This document shows, in pieces, positions 28,803 to 38,900 of a DNA stretch of 64,000 nt. Location of the stretch: the NCBI GenBank assembly GCA_944326325.1, contig CALVDQ010000007.1, positions 1-64,000 on the forward strand, written 5' to 3'. This DNA comes from an uncultured Bacteroidales bacterium. GTDB taxonomy: Bacteria > Bacteroidota > Bacteroidia > Bacteroidales > UBA932. How positions within the stretch are numbered: position 1 is the first letter of the stretch; each line of letters begins with the position of its first letter. The notes beneath the pieces were generated by a model. It made no database searches, was not told the DNA's origin, and saw nothing but the letters and a program-made list of their open reading frames with translations. Position numbers and translations under genes: made by a program.

Positions 28803-29621
28803 ATGGATAAAGGAATTATGCCGTCTGCGGTCCTGGTGGCCGTAGCAGTCGCAGCAATGTGTGTAGGATGTTCGATAAAGGAGGATAGGAGTCTGTGTCC
28901 TTGCTCTCTCGCTCTCGATTTCAGTGATGTGGAACCATCTGCCGCTGAAGTGTCGGAAGTGTACATCAGTGCCGCAGACGGTTTCCTTTATCATGACCGG
29001 GAAGCCGCAGGCGGAATAATGGAGGCCGAGGTCTCCGGAAGCCTCAGGAAGATATACAGTGTGGATGTCCCGAAGACTGCCTTGGACGTTTCGGTGGTGA
29101 GCGGTGCCGGGCAGTGTCATCTGCCGGGGAAGGGGATAATCATCCCTTCAGGAGAGGAGTGTCCTCCGGTTTTCATGCATTATTCGAAGATAATTGCGGA
29201 TGCCGAACGGATGCTGGAACCGGTCACCTTACACAAGGATTACAGCAGGATCGGCATAAAGATACTGGCTTCCCCTGAGGTGTATCCTTTCAACCTATCC
29301 GTGAACGGCAATGTCTGCGGGATAAATATGGACAGGTCCGTGATACTGGGAAACTTTTCATACTCTTTTGTCCCGGACAGCGGCGGTTCAGGTTCGGTGC
29401 GTGTCCCGAGGCAGCTGGACAACAGCCTTGTCCTGCAGGTCCTTGACCAGGGACGGGTGCTGCGTGAATTCGCCCTCGGGGAATATATTGCAGAGTCGGG
29501 CTTTGACTGGAGGCAGGAGGATCTGGCTGACATCGAAGTGGAGATTGACTATTCCAATTCCTATATTTCGGTGGAAGTCGCGGGGTGGTCCGGCTCTTTT
29601 GAATTCGAAGTGGTCATATGA
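28803..29621 (+). CDS. FimB/Mfa2-like fimbrial anchor lipoprotein
   Basis: 272-residue lipoprotein (AMCVGC lipobox) with the hallmark IKEDRSLCPCSLALDFSDV that begins FimB/Mfa2 family proteins. These stay lipidated in the outer membrane, anchor the fimbria and limit its length. The two-domain beta-sandwich layout fits. It is last in the operon and is followed by a strong terminator. No separate tip-subunit genes (Mfa3-5 type) are seen after it. Confidence 0.85.
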   Translation: MDKGIMPSAVLVAVAVAAMCVGCSIKEDRSLCPCSLALDFSDVEPSAAEVSEVYISAADGFLYHDREAAGGIMEAEVSGSLRKIYSVDVPKTALDVSVVSGAGQCHLPGKGIIIPSGEECPPVFMHYSKIIADAERMLEPVTLHKDYSRIGIKILASPEVYPFNLSVNGNVCGINMDRSVILGNFSYSFVPDSGGSGSVRVPRQLDNSLVLQVLDQGRVLREFALGEYIAESGFDWRQEDLADIEVEIDYSNSYISVEVAGWSGSFEFEVVI

Positions 29622-29645
29622 CCCTCTCATAACATACAATAATAT

Positions 29646-29690
29646 ATGGAAAAAGGATGGCCTGAACTCATTCAGCCATCCTTTTTCCAT
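29646..29690. terminator. Bidirectional terminator of the fimbrial operon and tRNA-Leu
   Basis: A perfect 16-bp stem (29646-29661 with 29675-29690) with A-rich and T-rich arms. It ends 2 bases from the 3' end of the tRNA gene on the other strand and 25 bases after the anchor gene, so it can serve both. Confidence 0.9.
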
Positions 29691-29691
29691 G

Positions 29692-29775
29692 TGCGCAGGA
29701 GCAGAGTCGAACTGCCACACCATTTCTGGCACTACCTCCTGAGAGTAGCGCGTCTACCAATTTCGCCACCTGCGC
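29692..29775 (-). tRNA. tRNA-Leu (anticodon CAG)
   Basis: 84 bases on the minus strand. The acceptor arms GCGCAGG and CCTGCGC pair fully, with A as discriminator. The anticodon stem CTACT/GGTAG holds the loop CTCAGGA, giving anticodon CAG (reads CUG). A long variable arm and the T-arm GTTCGAC are present, as expected for a class II tRNA. CCA is not encoded. Confidence 0.96.
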
Positions 29776-29790
29776 CTCAGTAAAGTGGTG

Positions 29791-29820
29791 CAAAGATAAT
29801 ACATTTTTTTAAAATACAAA
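29791..29820 (-). promoter_or_regulatory. tRNA-Leu promoter
   Basis: On the minus strand TTTG (29817-29820), 18 bases, then TATCTTTG (29791-29798). This is a near-perfect Bacteroidota promoter about 16 bases before the tRNA 5' end. Confidence 0.85.
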
Positions 29821-29994
29821 AAACAGAAAATATTTTCCATGGTATACATTGCCGAATTCCGCAGAAACGTGCCGTATGCCTTCCGGATTCCGGCAGGACA
29901 GCCCGGTGCGTAATATATTATTCACAGACACAATGATTGCGTTTTTTGAATATGTTTTTTCGTTTTCTTCCGCTAAAAGTATGCTCCTCTTGTG

Positions 29995-30002
29995 TAACTT
30001 TG
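29995..30002 (+). promoter_or_regulatory. Promoter -7 box of the GlcNAc locus
   Basis: TAACTTTG followed by CA, 29 bases before the transporter ATG. No convincing -33 TTTG is found, which would fit a promoter that needs an activator. It is the only promoter I see for the whole 30.0-43.9 kb unit. Confidence 0.6.
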
Positions 30003-30030
30003 CATCACCCACATAAAATGACACAACGGT

Positions 30031-31293
30031 ATGCAAAGTGAACGTCAATATTATATTTCGCTCGGGATGCTCGGATGCCTTTTCTTCATCTTCGGTCTCG
30101 TATCCTGGGTCAATTCCATTCTCATCCCGTATTTCAAGGTGGCCTGCGAACTTGAAAGCGGTGTACAGATCTATCTTGTGACATTCTCGTTCTATATAGC
30201 GTATCTGGTCATGACGGTGCCGGCATCTTTCCTGCTGCGCAGGACGGGATATAAGAAAGGAACCATGGCAGGATTGTGGATAATGGCAGCAGGAGCACTG
30301 ATGTTCTGGCCGGCTGCAGCGGCACGGTCATATCCCCTGTTCCTTGTGGCGCTGTTCATCATAGGTACCGCTCTCGCGATTCTCCAGTCCGTCGCAAATC
30401 CTTTCGTCACTATAATAGGCCCCCACGAAAGTGCCGCCAAAAGGATAAGTGCCATGGGGATATGCAACAAGTTCGCCGGTATAATCGCCCCTCTCCTCTT
30501 TGCGGCCCTTGTAATACGTCCGGAGGACGAGGCTGTCATGTCTCAGGTCGGCAGCGGCCTGCTGTCCGGAGCGGCAAAGGATGCCGCCCTTGACAGGATG
30601 ATCATGGGCGTGGTGCCTCCTTATATCGGGCTTGCCATACTTCTTTTCATTTTCGGCATCCTGTTCTACAGGTCTCCGATAAAGGATATAAATCCTGACA
30701 GGGACAACCGAACATCCACCGGGGAAAACGACAGGAAATCGGTCTGGAGCTATCCTTACCTTGTGCTCGGTGTAGCCGCCCTGTTCGCACATCTCGGCAG
30801 CCAGCAGATATCCGTAAGCACGATCATAGGCTATGCCCAGAGCATGGGGATGGACCTGGAGACCGCCAAGATCTTCCCGTCCTTCACTTTGGCCTGCATC
30901 CTCATAGGATATCTTGCCGGAGTCGTCCTTATACCCAAGTACCTGAGCCAGCAGAAGTCGCTTGTGATATGCACGGTGACGGGGCTTGTGCTGTCTGTCC
31001 TGGTCCTTGTGCTGCCTGAAAAGGCTTCAATATGGAGCCTCGTGCTGCTCGGGATCCCTAATTCTCTCATATATGCCGGAATATGGCCGCTTGCCATCAG
31101 AGGTCTCGGAAAATGGACGAGCCTGGGCTCTTCGCTTCTTGTGATGGCTCTCTGCGGCAATGCCGTACTGTCCCTGCTCTACGGAGCCGCTTCCGACCAT
31201 CTCAGTCTGCAGGCATCGTACTGGCTTCTGGTTCCGTGCTTCGTATATATGGTCTTCTATGCTGTATATGGTTATAAGATAGAAAAATGGTAA
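30031..31293 (+). CDS. Sugar MFS transporter, FucP/NagP-like
   Basis: Inner-membrane proton symporter of 420 residues with about 12 helices. The N-terminal LGCLFFIFGLVSWVNSILIPYFKVACEL and LLRRTGYKKGTMAGLWIMAAGALMFWPAA and ILQSVANPFVTIIGP match the FucP/glucose-galactose/NagP branch. The direct fusion of the reading unit to nagA (overlap of 7 bases) makes GlcNAc the most likely substrate; that is inference. First gene of the locus. Confidence 0.85.
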   Translation: MQSERQYYISLGMLGCLFFIFGLVSWVNSILIPYFKVACELESGVQIYLVTFSFYIAYLVMTVPASFLLRRTGYKKGTMAGLWIMAAGALMFWPAAAARSYPLFLVALFIIGTALAILQSVANPFVTIIGPHESAAKRISAMGICNKFAGIIAPLLFAALVIRPEDEAVMSQVGSGLLSGAAKDAALDRMIMGVVPPYIGLAILLFIFGILFYRSPIKDINPDRDNRTSTGENDRKSVWSYPYLVLGVAALFAHLGSQQISVSTIIGYAQSMGMDLETAKIFPSFTLACILIGYLAGVVLIPKYLSQQKSLVICTVTGLVLSVLVLVLPEKASIWSLVLLGIPNSLIYAGIWPLAIRGLGKWTSLGSSLLVMALCGNAVLSLLYGAASDHLSLQASYWLLVPCFVYMVFYAVYGYKIEKW

Positions 31294-32456
31294 CTGCTGT
31301 AATTAACGGGAAGATAATCCTTCCGGGCCGTATTGTGTCCGGAGCCGTCATCATCGGGGACGGCAAGATAAAGGAAATACGGGATTGTGCGCCGGCCGGT
31401 GCGGAAACGATCGATGCCGGAGGGGACTATGTGAGCCCTGGTTTTATCGATATGCATTCCCACGGAGCCGGAGGGGCTGATTTCATGGACTGTACGGTCG
31501 AGGCTTATCTGACGGCCGCGAGGATGCATGCCGTCCACGGGACAACCCTCATCTATCCTACCACTCTGACGAGTACATCTGAACTGCTGTACGAATCTTT
31601 CGATACCTGCCGGAAGGCCATGGCGGAGAACCATGACGGTGCTCAGTTCGGAGGAATGCACCTGGAGGGTCCTTATTTCAGCCCGGCTTTCGCAGGAGCA
31701 CAGGACCGGAGGTATCTCAGGAATCCGCGTCCAGAGGAATATATGGAGATACTGGACCGCTGCCCGGATCTCGCGAGATGGAGTTTCGCCCCGGAACTTG
31801 ACGGAGCCGCCGGCTTTGCGGCAGAACTCCGCAGACGAGGGATTGTGGCTTCCATCGGACATACTGACGCCACATTCAGGGAATGCGATGCCGCATACAG
31901 GTCCGGAGCTACACTGATGACGCATTTCTATTCATGTATGAGCACGATTTCGAGGCGCAATGCATTCAGGTATGCCGGAACGATAGAATACGGCTATTGG
32001 CAGGACGGCATGTCCGTAGAGATCATTGCGGACGGCATCCATGTTCCGGAAGACCTCCTGCGTCTGCTTCTGAAGATCAAGGGGATTGACAGAATATCCC
32101 TGGTGACGGACTCTATGAGGGCTGCCGGTATGCCGGAAGGGAAGAGCATTCTGGGCGGTCTTTCCGACGGTCAGGAAGTGATAGTTGAGGACGGGGTGGC
32201 GAAGCTTCCGGACAGGAGCGCCTTTGCCGGAAGTGTGGCTACGGCGGACAGGCTTGTGAGGACAATGGTCAACATGGCCGGATGCAGCATTCCGGATGCA
32301 GTGAAGATGATTACGGAAAACCCCGCGAAAATCATGGGTGTCTTCGGCAGCAAAGGCTCTCTCGAACCGGGAAAAGACGCCGATATTGTGATTTTCGATA
32401 AGGATATCAATATAAGGCGGACTATGGTCGGAGGAAGGACAATCTATCGAAGATAA
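31287..32456 (+). CDS. nagA: N-acetylglucosamine-6-phosphate deacetylase
   Basis: Cytoplasmic amidohydrolase that turns GlcNAc-6-P into glucosamine-6-P and acetate; 389 residues, normal length. Metal and active-site signatures: GFIDMHSHGAGG, MHLEGPYFS (Glu ligand), SIGHTDA, ADGIHV, and VTDSMRAAGM with the catalytic Asp. The THLFNAM motif of E. coli reads THFYSCM here. It overlaps the transporter gene. Confidence 0.94.
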   Translation: MVTAVINGKIILPGRIVSGAVIIGDGKIKEIRDCAPAGAETIDAGGDYVSPGFIDMHSHGAGGADFMDCTVEAYLTAARMHAVHGTTLIYPTTLTSTSELLYESFDTCRKAMAENHDGAQFGGMHLEGPYFSPAFAGAQDRRYLRNPRPEEYMEILDRCPDLARWSFAPELDGAAGFAAELRRRGIVASIGHTDATFRECDAAYRSGATLMTHFYSCMSTISRRNAFRYAGTIEYGYWQDGMSVEIIADGIHVPEDLLRLLLKIKGIDRISLVTDSMRAAGMPEGKSILGGLSDGQEVIVEDGVAKLPDRSAFAGSVATADRLVRTMVNMAGCSIPDAVKMITENPAKIMGVFGSKGSLEPGKDADIVIFDKDINIRRTMVGGRTIYRR

Positions 32457-32489
32457 CGGACCGCCAGGACGGAAATTATTTTTAATGCT

Positions 32490-33266
32490 ATGATATTGAA
32501 AGAATTCAAATCGGATAGACTTGATGTGCGGGTCTATGATACCCGGAAGAGTATGGGAAGCGCTGCTGCAGATGATGTTGCGGCATGTATAAGGAAGCTG
32601 CTTTCGCAGAAAGCGGAGATCTGGATGATTTTCGCTGCGGCGCCGTCCCAGAATGAGTTTCTTGAAGCGCTTGCCGCAGAGCCTGACATCGAATGGGACC
32701 GGATACATGCGCTCCATATGGATGAATATATTGGCCTGCCGGAGGATGCCCCTCAAGGATTCGGCAATTTCCTCAGGGCGGCGATTTTCAGCAAAGTTCC
32801 TTTCGCCAGTGTGGACTATATCGGCTCAGGCGGTGATCCTGACGAAGCCTGCCGGAGATACGGGGCGATTCTGGACTCCGTGACAGTGGATATCGTCTGC
32901 ATGGGGATAGGGGAGAACGGGCATATTGCCTTCAACGACCCCCATGTGGCGGACTTCAATGACCCTCTCAAGATCAAGAAGGTAAAACTTGACGTGAAAT
33001 GCCGTCTCCAGCAGGTGCATGACGGGTGTTTCGGGGATATTTCGGAGGTTCCCGAGTATGCCCTGACCCTTACTGTCCCGGCAATGTTCAAGGCTGGGTA
33101 TCTGTTCTGTATCGTGCCGGCGGCAACGAAAGCCGAGGCTGTTAAAAAAGCTGTATTCGGTCCGGTCACGGAACAGTGCCCGGCGTCAATCCTCAGGAAA
33201 CACGGGAATTCCGTGCTGTATACCGATCCGGACAGTGCAGAATATATAATGGACAGAGCCGTATGA
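32490..33266 (+). CDS. Glucosamine-6-phosphate deaminase-like protein
   Basis: 258-residue member of the NagB/6-phosphogluconolactonase superfamily. It has LHMDEYIGLP, like the E. coli NagB active-site loop, and MGIGENGHIAFNDP. In E. coli NagB the same motif is GNDGHIAFNEP; here the aspartate that acts in catalysis is Asn and the later Glu is Asp, while the His stays. This form is also seen in other bacteria annotated as deaminases. By context it would convert glucosamine-6-P to fructose-6-P and ammonia, but a different isomerase role is possible. Its stop overlaps the next start (ATGA). Confidence 0.78.
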   Translation: MILKEFKSDRLDVRVYDTRKSMGSAAADDVAACIRKLLSQKAEIWMIFAAAPSQNEFLEALAAEPDIEWDRIHALHMDEYIGLPEDAPQGFGNFLRAAIFSKVPFASVDYIGSGGDPDEACRRYGAILDSVTVDIVCMGIGENGHIAFNDPHVADFNDPLKIKKVKLDVKCRLQQVHDGCFGDISEVPEYALTLTVPAMFKAGYLFCIVPAATKAEAVKKAVFGPVTEQCPASILRKHGNSVLYTDPDSAEYIMDRAV

Positions 33267-34798
33267 AAAGTATGTATTATAGAATTGCCGTTTCCATGAC
33301 AGCGGCTCTCCTGGGCTTCTGCGCTTATGCATCACCCGGAATCAGGGCGGCATACCTTGACTTCCGTACCCAGGTAATGACAATTGACGCGATGAAGGAA
33401 TTCGCCGAGGATATAGCCGGTGACGGACTCAATGCAGTAGTCGTAGAATGGGAGGCTTCGTTTCCTTTCGAGGAGAACGCAGTGCTCAGGAACAGGTTCG
33501 CATTTTCGCGGTCCGAGGTAGAGGAATTCATATCTTACTGCAGTTCTCTCGGGGTGGAGGTCATACCTCTGCAGAATTGTTTCGGGCATTCGGAATATAT
33601 CCTGAGACATGACCGCTATTCTTCCCTCAAGGAGGACAGGAAGGATTGCTCCCAGGTATGTCCGTCAAAGCCGGACGAGGCGGCCGGAGTGTTCGAAAGC
33701 ATATTCAGGGAGGTCGCGGCTGCCCATCCTTCGCGCTATATGCACATCGGATGCGACGAGACAAGGCTGCTCGGACATTGTCCCGAGTGCAGGAAGAAAG
33801 TGGCCGAGGGCGGTATTTCATCCCTTTATGTGGACTACGTCTCACGTATGTGCGATATCGTCACCTCTCTCGGGAAGACACCGGTAATTTGGGCCGATAT
33901 CATACTGAAACATCCGGAAGCCATTGACCGGCTGCCCGATAATGTCATCCTGGCGGACTGGAACTACGGATGGGCTCCGGATTATTTCGGGAAGATGGAG
34001 AACATCCTGAAGTCCGGTCATGAAATATGGGGTGCGTGCTCGCTCCGCTCCCATCCTGACAACCTGTATCTCGTCCAGTGGAGAAAGCATCTTGACAATA
34101 TATTCGATTATACTTCATACACGGCTGCACACGGCTTCAGCGGAGTGATCAATACGTCATGGTCCACATCGGGAACCTACGGGTATATCTATGATGACGG
34201 TTATGAAGTTGTAGACCTGCAGCCTGTGAGGGAGGTTTATCCCCAGAACGGTTTCGATATGCTGATGCAGGCGTATTCTGATGCACTTTCCGGAAAATGT
34301 GATGATGCAGACTCTTTCCTGGACGGCTATTGCCGGACTTCTCTGGGGCTTGCAGATGAAGAGGATATTGAGGCTGTCATGGATTATTTCAATATGAAGC
34401 AGGTGCCTGCGTCTGCATTCGGACGTGACCCTGGAAAAGCTGCCGGAGAACTGGAAAAATGCGTCGCGGTCAGGGACAGGTTCTCTGAAGTGAAGTTCCC
34501 GGAGAAAGCCAGGGAAAGTGCCGCACATCTGGGACTGATGCTCGATATCCGCATCAATTATCTGGAATTCAAGATAGTGGAATTCAAGACTCAGCAGCCT
34601 GGATTTACTGACAAGGATGCTGCATCACTTCTGGAAGAACTCGGAAGGGTACTTTCGGATTGTGAAAGGCTGCGGAAGAAATTCATCTCGCTTGAGCGCG
34701 GCTATCTGAAAGATCCGGGCAAGCCTTTCGACGGCTGGACCTATTACGGCAAGATGATGAACCTCAAGGCGGTCCTGGAGAATATGGTCGGAAATTAA
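33263..34798 (+). CDS. GH20-like beta-N-acetylhexosaminidase, secreted
   Basis: 511 residues from ATG 33263 with a cleavable signal peptide ending near FCAYA-S. The barrel has the GH20 catalytic pair Asp165-Glu166 in MHIGCDETRLLG, and HSEYILRH and WADI equivalents. In GH20 the substrate acetamido group helps catalysis. It lacks the usual N-terminal GH20b domain: the catalytic barrel starts almost at the mature end. The C-terminal 170 residues are helical and charged. It likely frees GlcNAc from oligosaccharides in the periplasm. A divergent GH20 subgroup; substrate uncertain. Confidence 0.78.
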   Translation: MKSMYYRIAVSMTAALLGFCAYASPGIRAAYLDFRTQVMTIDAMKEFAEDIAGDGLNAVVVEWEASFPFEENAVLRNRFAFSRSEVEEFISYCSSLGVEVIPLQNCFGHSEYILRHDRYSSLKEDRKDCSQVCPSKPDEAAGVFESIFREVAAAHPSRYMHIGCDETRLLGHCPECRKKVAEGGISSLYVDYVSRMCDIVTSLGKTPVIWADIILKHPEAIDRLPDNVILADWNYGWAPDYFGKMENILKSGHEIWGACSLRSHPDNLYLVQWRKHLDNIFDYTSYTAAHGFSGVINTSWSTSGTYGYIYDDGYEVVDLQPVREVYPQNGFDMLMQAYSDALSGKCDDADSFLDGYCRTSLGLADEEDIEAVMDYFNMKQVPASAFGRDPGKAAGELEKCVAVRDRFSEVKFPEKARESAAHLGLMLDIRINYLEFKIVEFKTQQPGFTDKDAASLLEELGRVLSDCERLRKKFISLERGYLKDPGKPFDGWTYYGKMMNLKAVLENMVGN

Positions 34799-34818
34799 AA
34801 TTACAACACTAAAATAAT

Positions 34819-35931
34819 ATGAACAAATCAAAGTTATTTATCGCTATGTCATGCTCGGTTCTGTCTGCCGGACTGCTGGCAGTCTCCTGTTCTGGAGAAA
34901 ATGCAGACATGGGCCCTACAATCGATGAGATAGAGATCATCGAAAAAGACAATGCCGCGGATCCGGAAATCGGCTACGAGGAATGTGTAGAGCTCGCCGG
35001 AGTGACGGAACTGATGATACAGAAAGCTCTGGATTATACTGCTGCGACCCAGTCTGAGGACAGAAGCCTTGAGAACTGCGTCTATGTATACGCTTCAAGT
35101 CTTGAAGAATATGCTGATGCTCCCGATAAACTTGCGGCGAGAATAGCACTTCTCGGCTTCAGGGGAGTGTACCTGAGTCCTGGCGGGAACAGGCTCACTA
35201 CCCAGGACCAGTGGCTCAGAACATTCATTTCCACATGTACGGGACTAGGCTTGGATGTCTATGCCACATATTATGAAGATCCGTCTGTATTTGTGAGCGA
35301 ATCAGGGGCTGAGGTGTGTCTGGACAAGGTGCTGGCTTACAACAGGAGCGTCTCTTACGAGGAACGTTTTGCCGGAGTCTCCGCTGACTTGGAACCTCAT
35401 ATTATCAAGGAAGACATAGGTCTGGGCTGGACCTGGGATACGGATAACCACAACGGTGCCGGAGGACAGAACGACAACCTCCTGAAAGTTACAATCGACA
35501 GGCTTGCCTATGCCAAATCGAAACTTTACGGACTGAAACTTCAGGAAGCGATATGGTGGAACTATCAGAATATGTACAATGATGGCAGAGTGACAAACGG
35601 GGATGTCAACCAGTTTACAGAGGTATGCGATTGGGTATCGATCATGGCTTACCGCAATACGACTGACGGAATCTGGGATGCAAGCAAGCCGACTATGGAT
35701 GCCTGCGGTAAAGACAAGAGCGTGAGCATTTGTGTCAAGACGGCGACCAATGACGAGCCGGTCACCTCGCTCATGCCGAACGGCTGGAAAGCCCTGCTCG
35801 AGACAATGGAAACATTGAAGGAACGAGGGATGGAGTACGGATGCTTCAACGGTCTGGACATGTTCCAGTATGAAGCGTTGGAGACAATGTGGGAATGGAC
35901 AGAAGATAATGAATTTAAAGGATTCGAATAA
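34819..35931 (+). CDS. GH18-like TIM-barrel lipoprotein
   Basis: 370-residue lipoprotein (LLAVSCSG lipobox). The sequence alternates as a TIM barrel: NCVYVYASS, LLGFRGVYLSP, GLGLDVYATYYE, FAGVSADLEPH, CDWVSIMAYR. The strand-4 motif GVSADLE matches GIDIDWE of GH18 chitinases and ENGases, with Asp190 and catalytic-type Glu192 kept but the first Asp replaced by Ser188. The MAYR strand matches MxYD. I infer a GH18-like endo-glycosidase or glycan-binding lectin at the surface. It shares one base with susC (TAATG). Confidence 0.6.
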   Translation: MNKSKLFIAMSCSVLSAGLLAVSCSGENADMGPTIDEIEIIEKDNAADPEIGYEECVELAGVTELMIQKALDYTAATQSEDRSLENCVYVYASSLEEYADAPDKLAARIALLGFRGVYLSPGGNRLTTQDQWLRTFISTCTGLGLDVYATYYEDPSVFVSESGAEVCLDKVLAYNRSVSYEERFAGVSADLEPHIIKEDIGLGWTWDTDNHNGAGGQNDNLLKVTIDRLAYAKSKLYGLKLQEAIWWNYQNMYNDGRVTNGDVNQFTEVCDWVSIMAYRNTTDGIWDASKPTMDACGKDKSVSICVKTATNDEPVTSLMPNGWKALLETMETLKERGMEYGCFNGLDMFQYEALETMWEWTEDNEFKGFE

Positions 35932-38900
35932 TGGACAGGTTTTATAGATTGCTGGTTACGATACTGCTTTTCCCGATTGGGGTCGCAGTATCCGGTCAGG
36001 ACAGGATACTGAGCGGGACTGTCCTTGAAGATACGGAAGGAGGAGTGTTGCCTGTAGTTGGCGCAGGCGTTATAGTCAAAGGTACGACGGAAGGCACGGT
36101 CACGGATGAGAACGGGGAATTCTCACTGTCGGCTTCTTCAGGAGACATACTTGTCATCAGTTCCCTTGGGTATGAACCGAAAGAGGTCGCTGTAGGCAGC
36201 AGGAATTATTTCGAGATATACGTAGAACCGGAGTCGATGATGCTTGATGAACTTGTGGTAGTTGGTTACGGCTCCATGAAGAAGAGCGACCTCGCTACAT
36301 CCATCGCATCTGTCAATACCGATGAGATGAAGATCTTCCCGGCATCCTCGGCTGCAGAGATGCTGAGAGGAAGGGCTTCCGGAATCACGGTCACAAGTGC
36401 GTCCGGACGTCCGGGTTCCGTTCCGACGATCAAGATCCGCGGTTCCCGTTCAATTTCCGCAAGCAATACGCCTCTTTACATAATCGATGGCAGCGTGGCT
36501 TCGGATACCGAGTTCGCGATGATCAATGCAAGCGACATAGAATCCATCGAGATCCTGAAGGACGCCGCTTCGCAGGCGATCTACGGTGCGCGGGCAAGCG
36601 ACGGGGTCATCCTTGTGACTACCAAACGCGGAAAGGCAGGCGAGAGTACCATAACATATAACGGATATGTCGGAGTCCAGACACTCCACAGGAATTTCGA
36701 TTTTTACAGTGCGGACGAATACCTTGCCCTCAGGAGGGAAGCCGTGGCGCATGACATGGGCGTGATAGACGCCAATACGATACCGATATCCACGACTCTC
36801 GGCGACGAGATCATGGCGGAAGTCTACAAGAGCGGGAATTTCGTCGACTGGGAAGACCTTATGTTCAAGGATGCTGCCCTTTACCACAGCCATGAACTCA
36901 GTTTCCGCGGCGGTACGGACAAACTCAAGGCCATGGCGAGCGTAGGTTATTTCAACCAGGACGGTATGATGAAGTACAGCTCCGGCTATGAACGGCTGAG
37001 CGCGAGGGTCAACCTTGACTACCAGGTGAAGAAATGGCTGAAACTCGGGGCGAATACATCGTTCGGTTTCTCCAAGAGACTTATAGAGAACGGTGCCTTC
37101 TACCAGTTCATCACACGCTCGCCTCTTTCACAGATTTATGACGAGAACGGGGAATTTACGGCTTATATAAACAGCAACAACGACACAAACCCTGTATACA
37201 GTGCACTTCACGATTTCCATGACCAGAAATCGAACAATTACAGGATAAACGCATTCGCTGATATCACACCTTTCAAAGGTTTCACATACAGGTTCAATGT
37301 GTCATATTACAACAGGGTCAACGAGGAAGGACATTCAAGGGATTCATACTATCCGAATGGAGGCGGTTCGACGGCATCATTGAAAAACACTACAAACACC
37401 CAGCTGCTTATCGAGAACTCCATCAGATATGATGTCCCTATCAGGAACGAGAATCACAAGCTCAACATTACCGCGGTACAGTCGGTAGACAAGCAGCTGT
37501 ACAAGACTCTCGGCTATTCTGTGGATAACCTTCCTGTCGACAAGACATACAACTATATCGCCAACGGCGAAGTTACCGGCCAGGAGAGGGCATATTCCGC
37601 CAATAACCTTGTCTCGTTCATGCTCAGGCTGCAGTATAATCTGATGGAAAAGTACCTGTTCAATGTCGCGGTGCGCCAGGATGGTTCGAGCCGTTTCGGC
37701 GCAGGTAACAAATGGGGGACGTTCCCGTCCTTCGCGTTTGCCTGGAGGGCTTCGCAGGAAAACTTCCTGAAGGATGTCACATGGCTTGACAACCTCAAGT
37801 TCCGCGCGAGCTACGGTATCGTCGGAAACCAGAACGGCATTGACAACTACACTACCCTCGGTCTTGCGCAGGCGCTTCCCGGAGAATTCGGCGATACCTA
37901 TTATATGGGCTATCTCCCGGGGACGGAACTTCCGAACAAGAACCTGAAATGGGAGCAGTCGGCGACATTGAATCTCGGAATAGACTTCGGTTTCCTCGAT
38001 AACAGGATTTCCGGTACGATCGAGTGGTACAATACAAAGACTACCAATCTTCTGGTGTCACGCGCCCTCAATGCTGCCCTGGGATATACTTCGATGCTTG
38101 ACAACCTCGGGGAGACAAGGAGCAGCGGATTCGATATAAACGCCACGTTCGACATCATCCGTAACGAGAATGTGAACTGGAGCATCACTGCGAATGCCAG
38201 CACCTTCCGCAACAGGATTGTAAAGATTGACGATACCGTGGACGAGAACGGCAATTATGTCAGCCAGCCGGGAAACAACTGGATAGTCGGAGCTCCTATC
38301 AATATCTATTATGACTATCAGGCGGAAGGTGTGTATCAGTATAGTGACTTCAATGTATTCAGTGACAGAGGTACCCTGTATTACGAGCTAAAGCCGACTG
38401 TGGACACTGACGGTGACGGGATTGCGGATGCTGCGCTACAGAGGAATGATGTAGTGGAGCCGGGCAGCGTTAAGCTGAAGGATGTGAACGGCGACGGAAA
38501 GATCAACGAGAATGACAGAGTGGTCTACAAACGTGATCCTGATGCAACATTTTCACTGTCGACCAGCCTTTCGTGGAAAGGATTCGATTTCTTCATGGAC
38601 TGGTATGGCGTTGTCGGTGGATACATCCTTAACCCTCTGATGTATGACGGGGAATACGGCGGCGATCTCCGCGGGCGTGCCAACGGCATGAAGGTGGACT
38701 ACTGGACGCCATACAATCCGACGAACAGTTTCCCGCGTCCGTCATACGGCTCTGAAGTGCCGTATATGAAGTCGATGGCATATCAGAACGCCTCATATCT
38801 CAGACTGCGTACACTGCAGCTTGGATATACTCTTCCTAAGAAAGCTCTCAGCAAGGTAAGGATACAGAACCTCAGGTTCTACATCACCCTTACGAACCTG

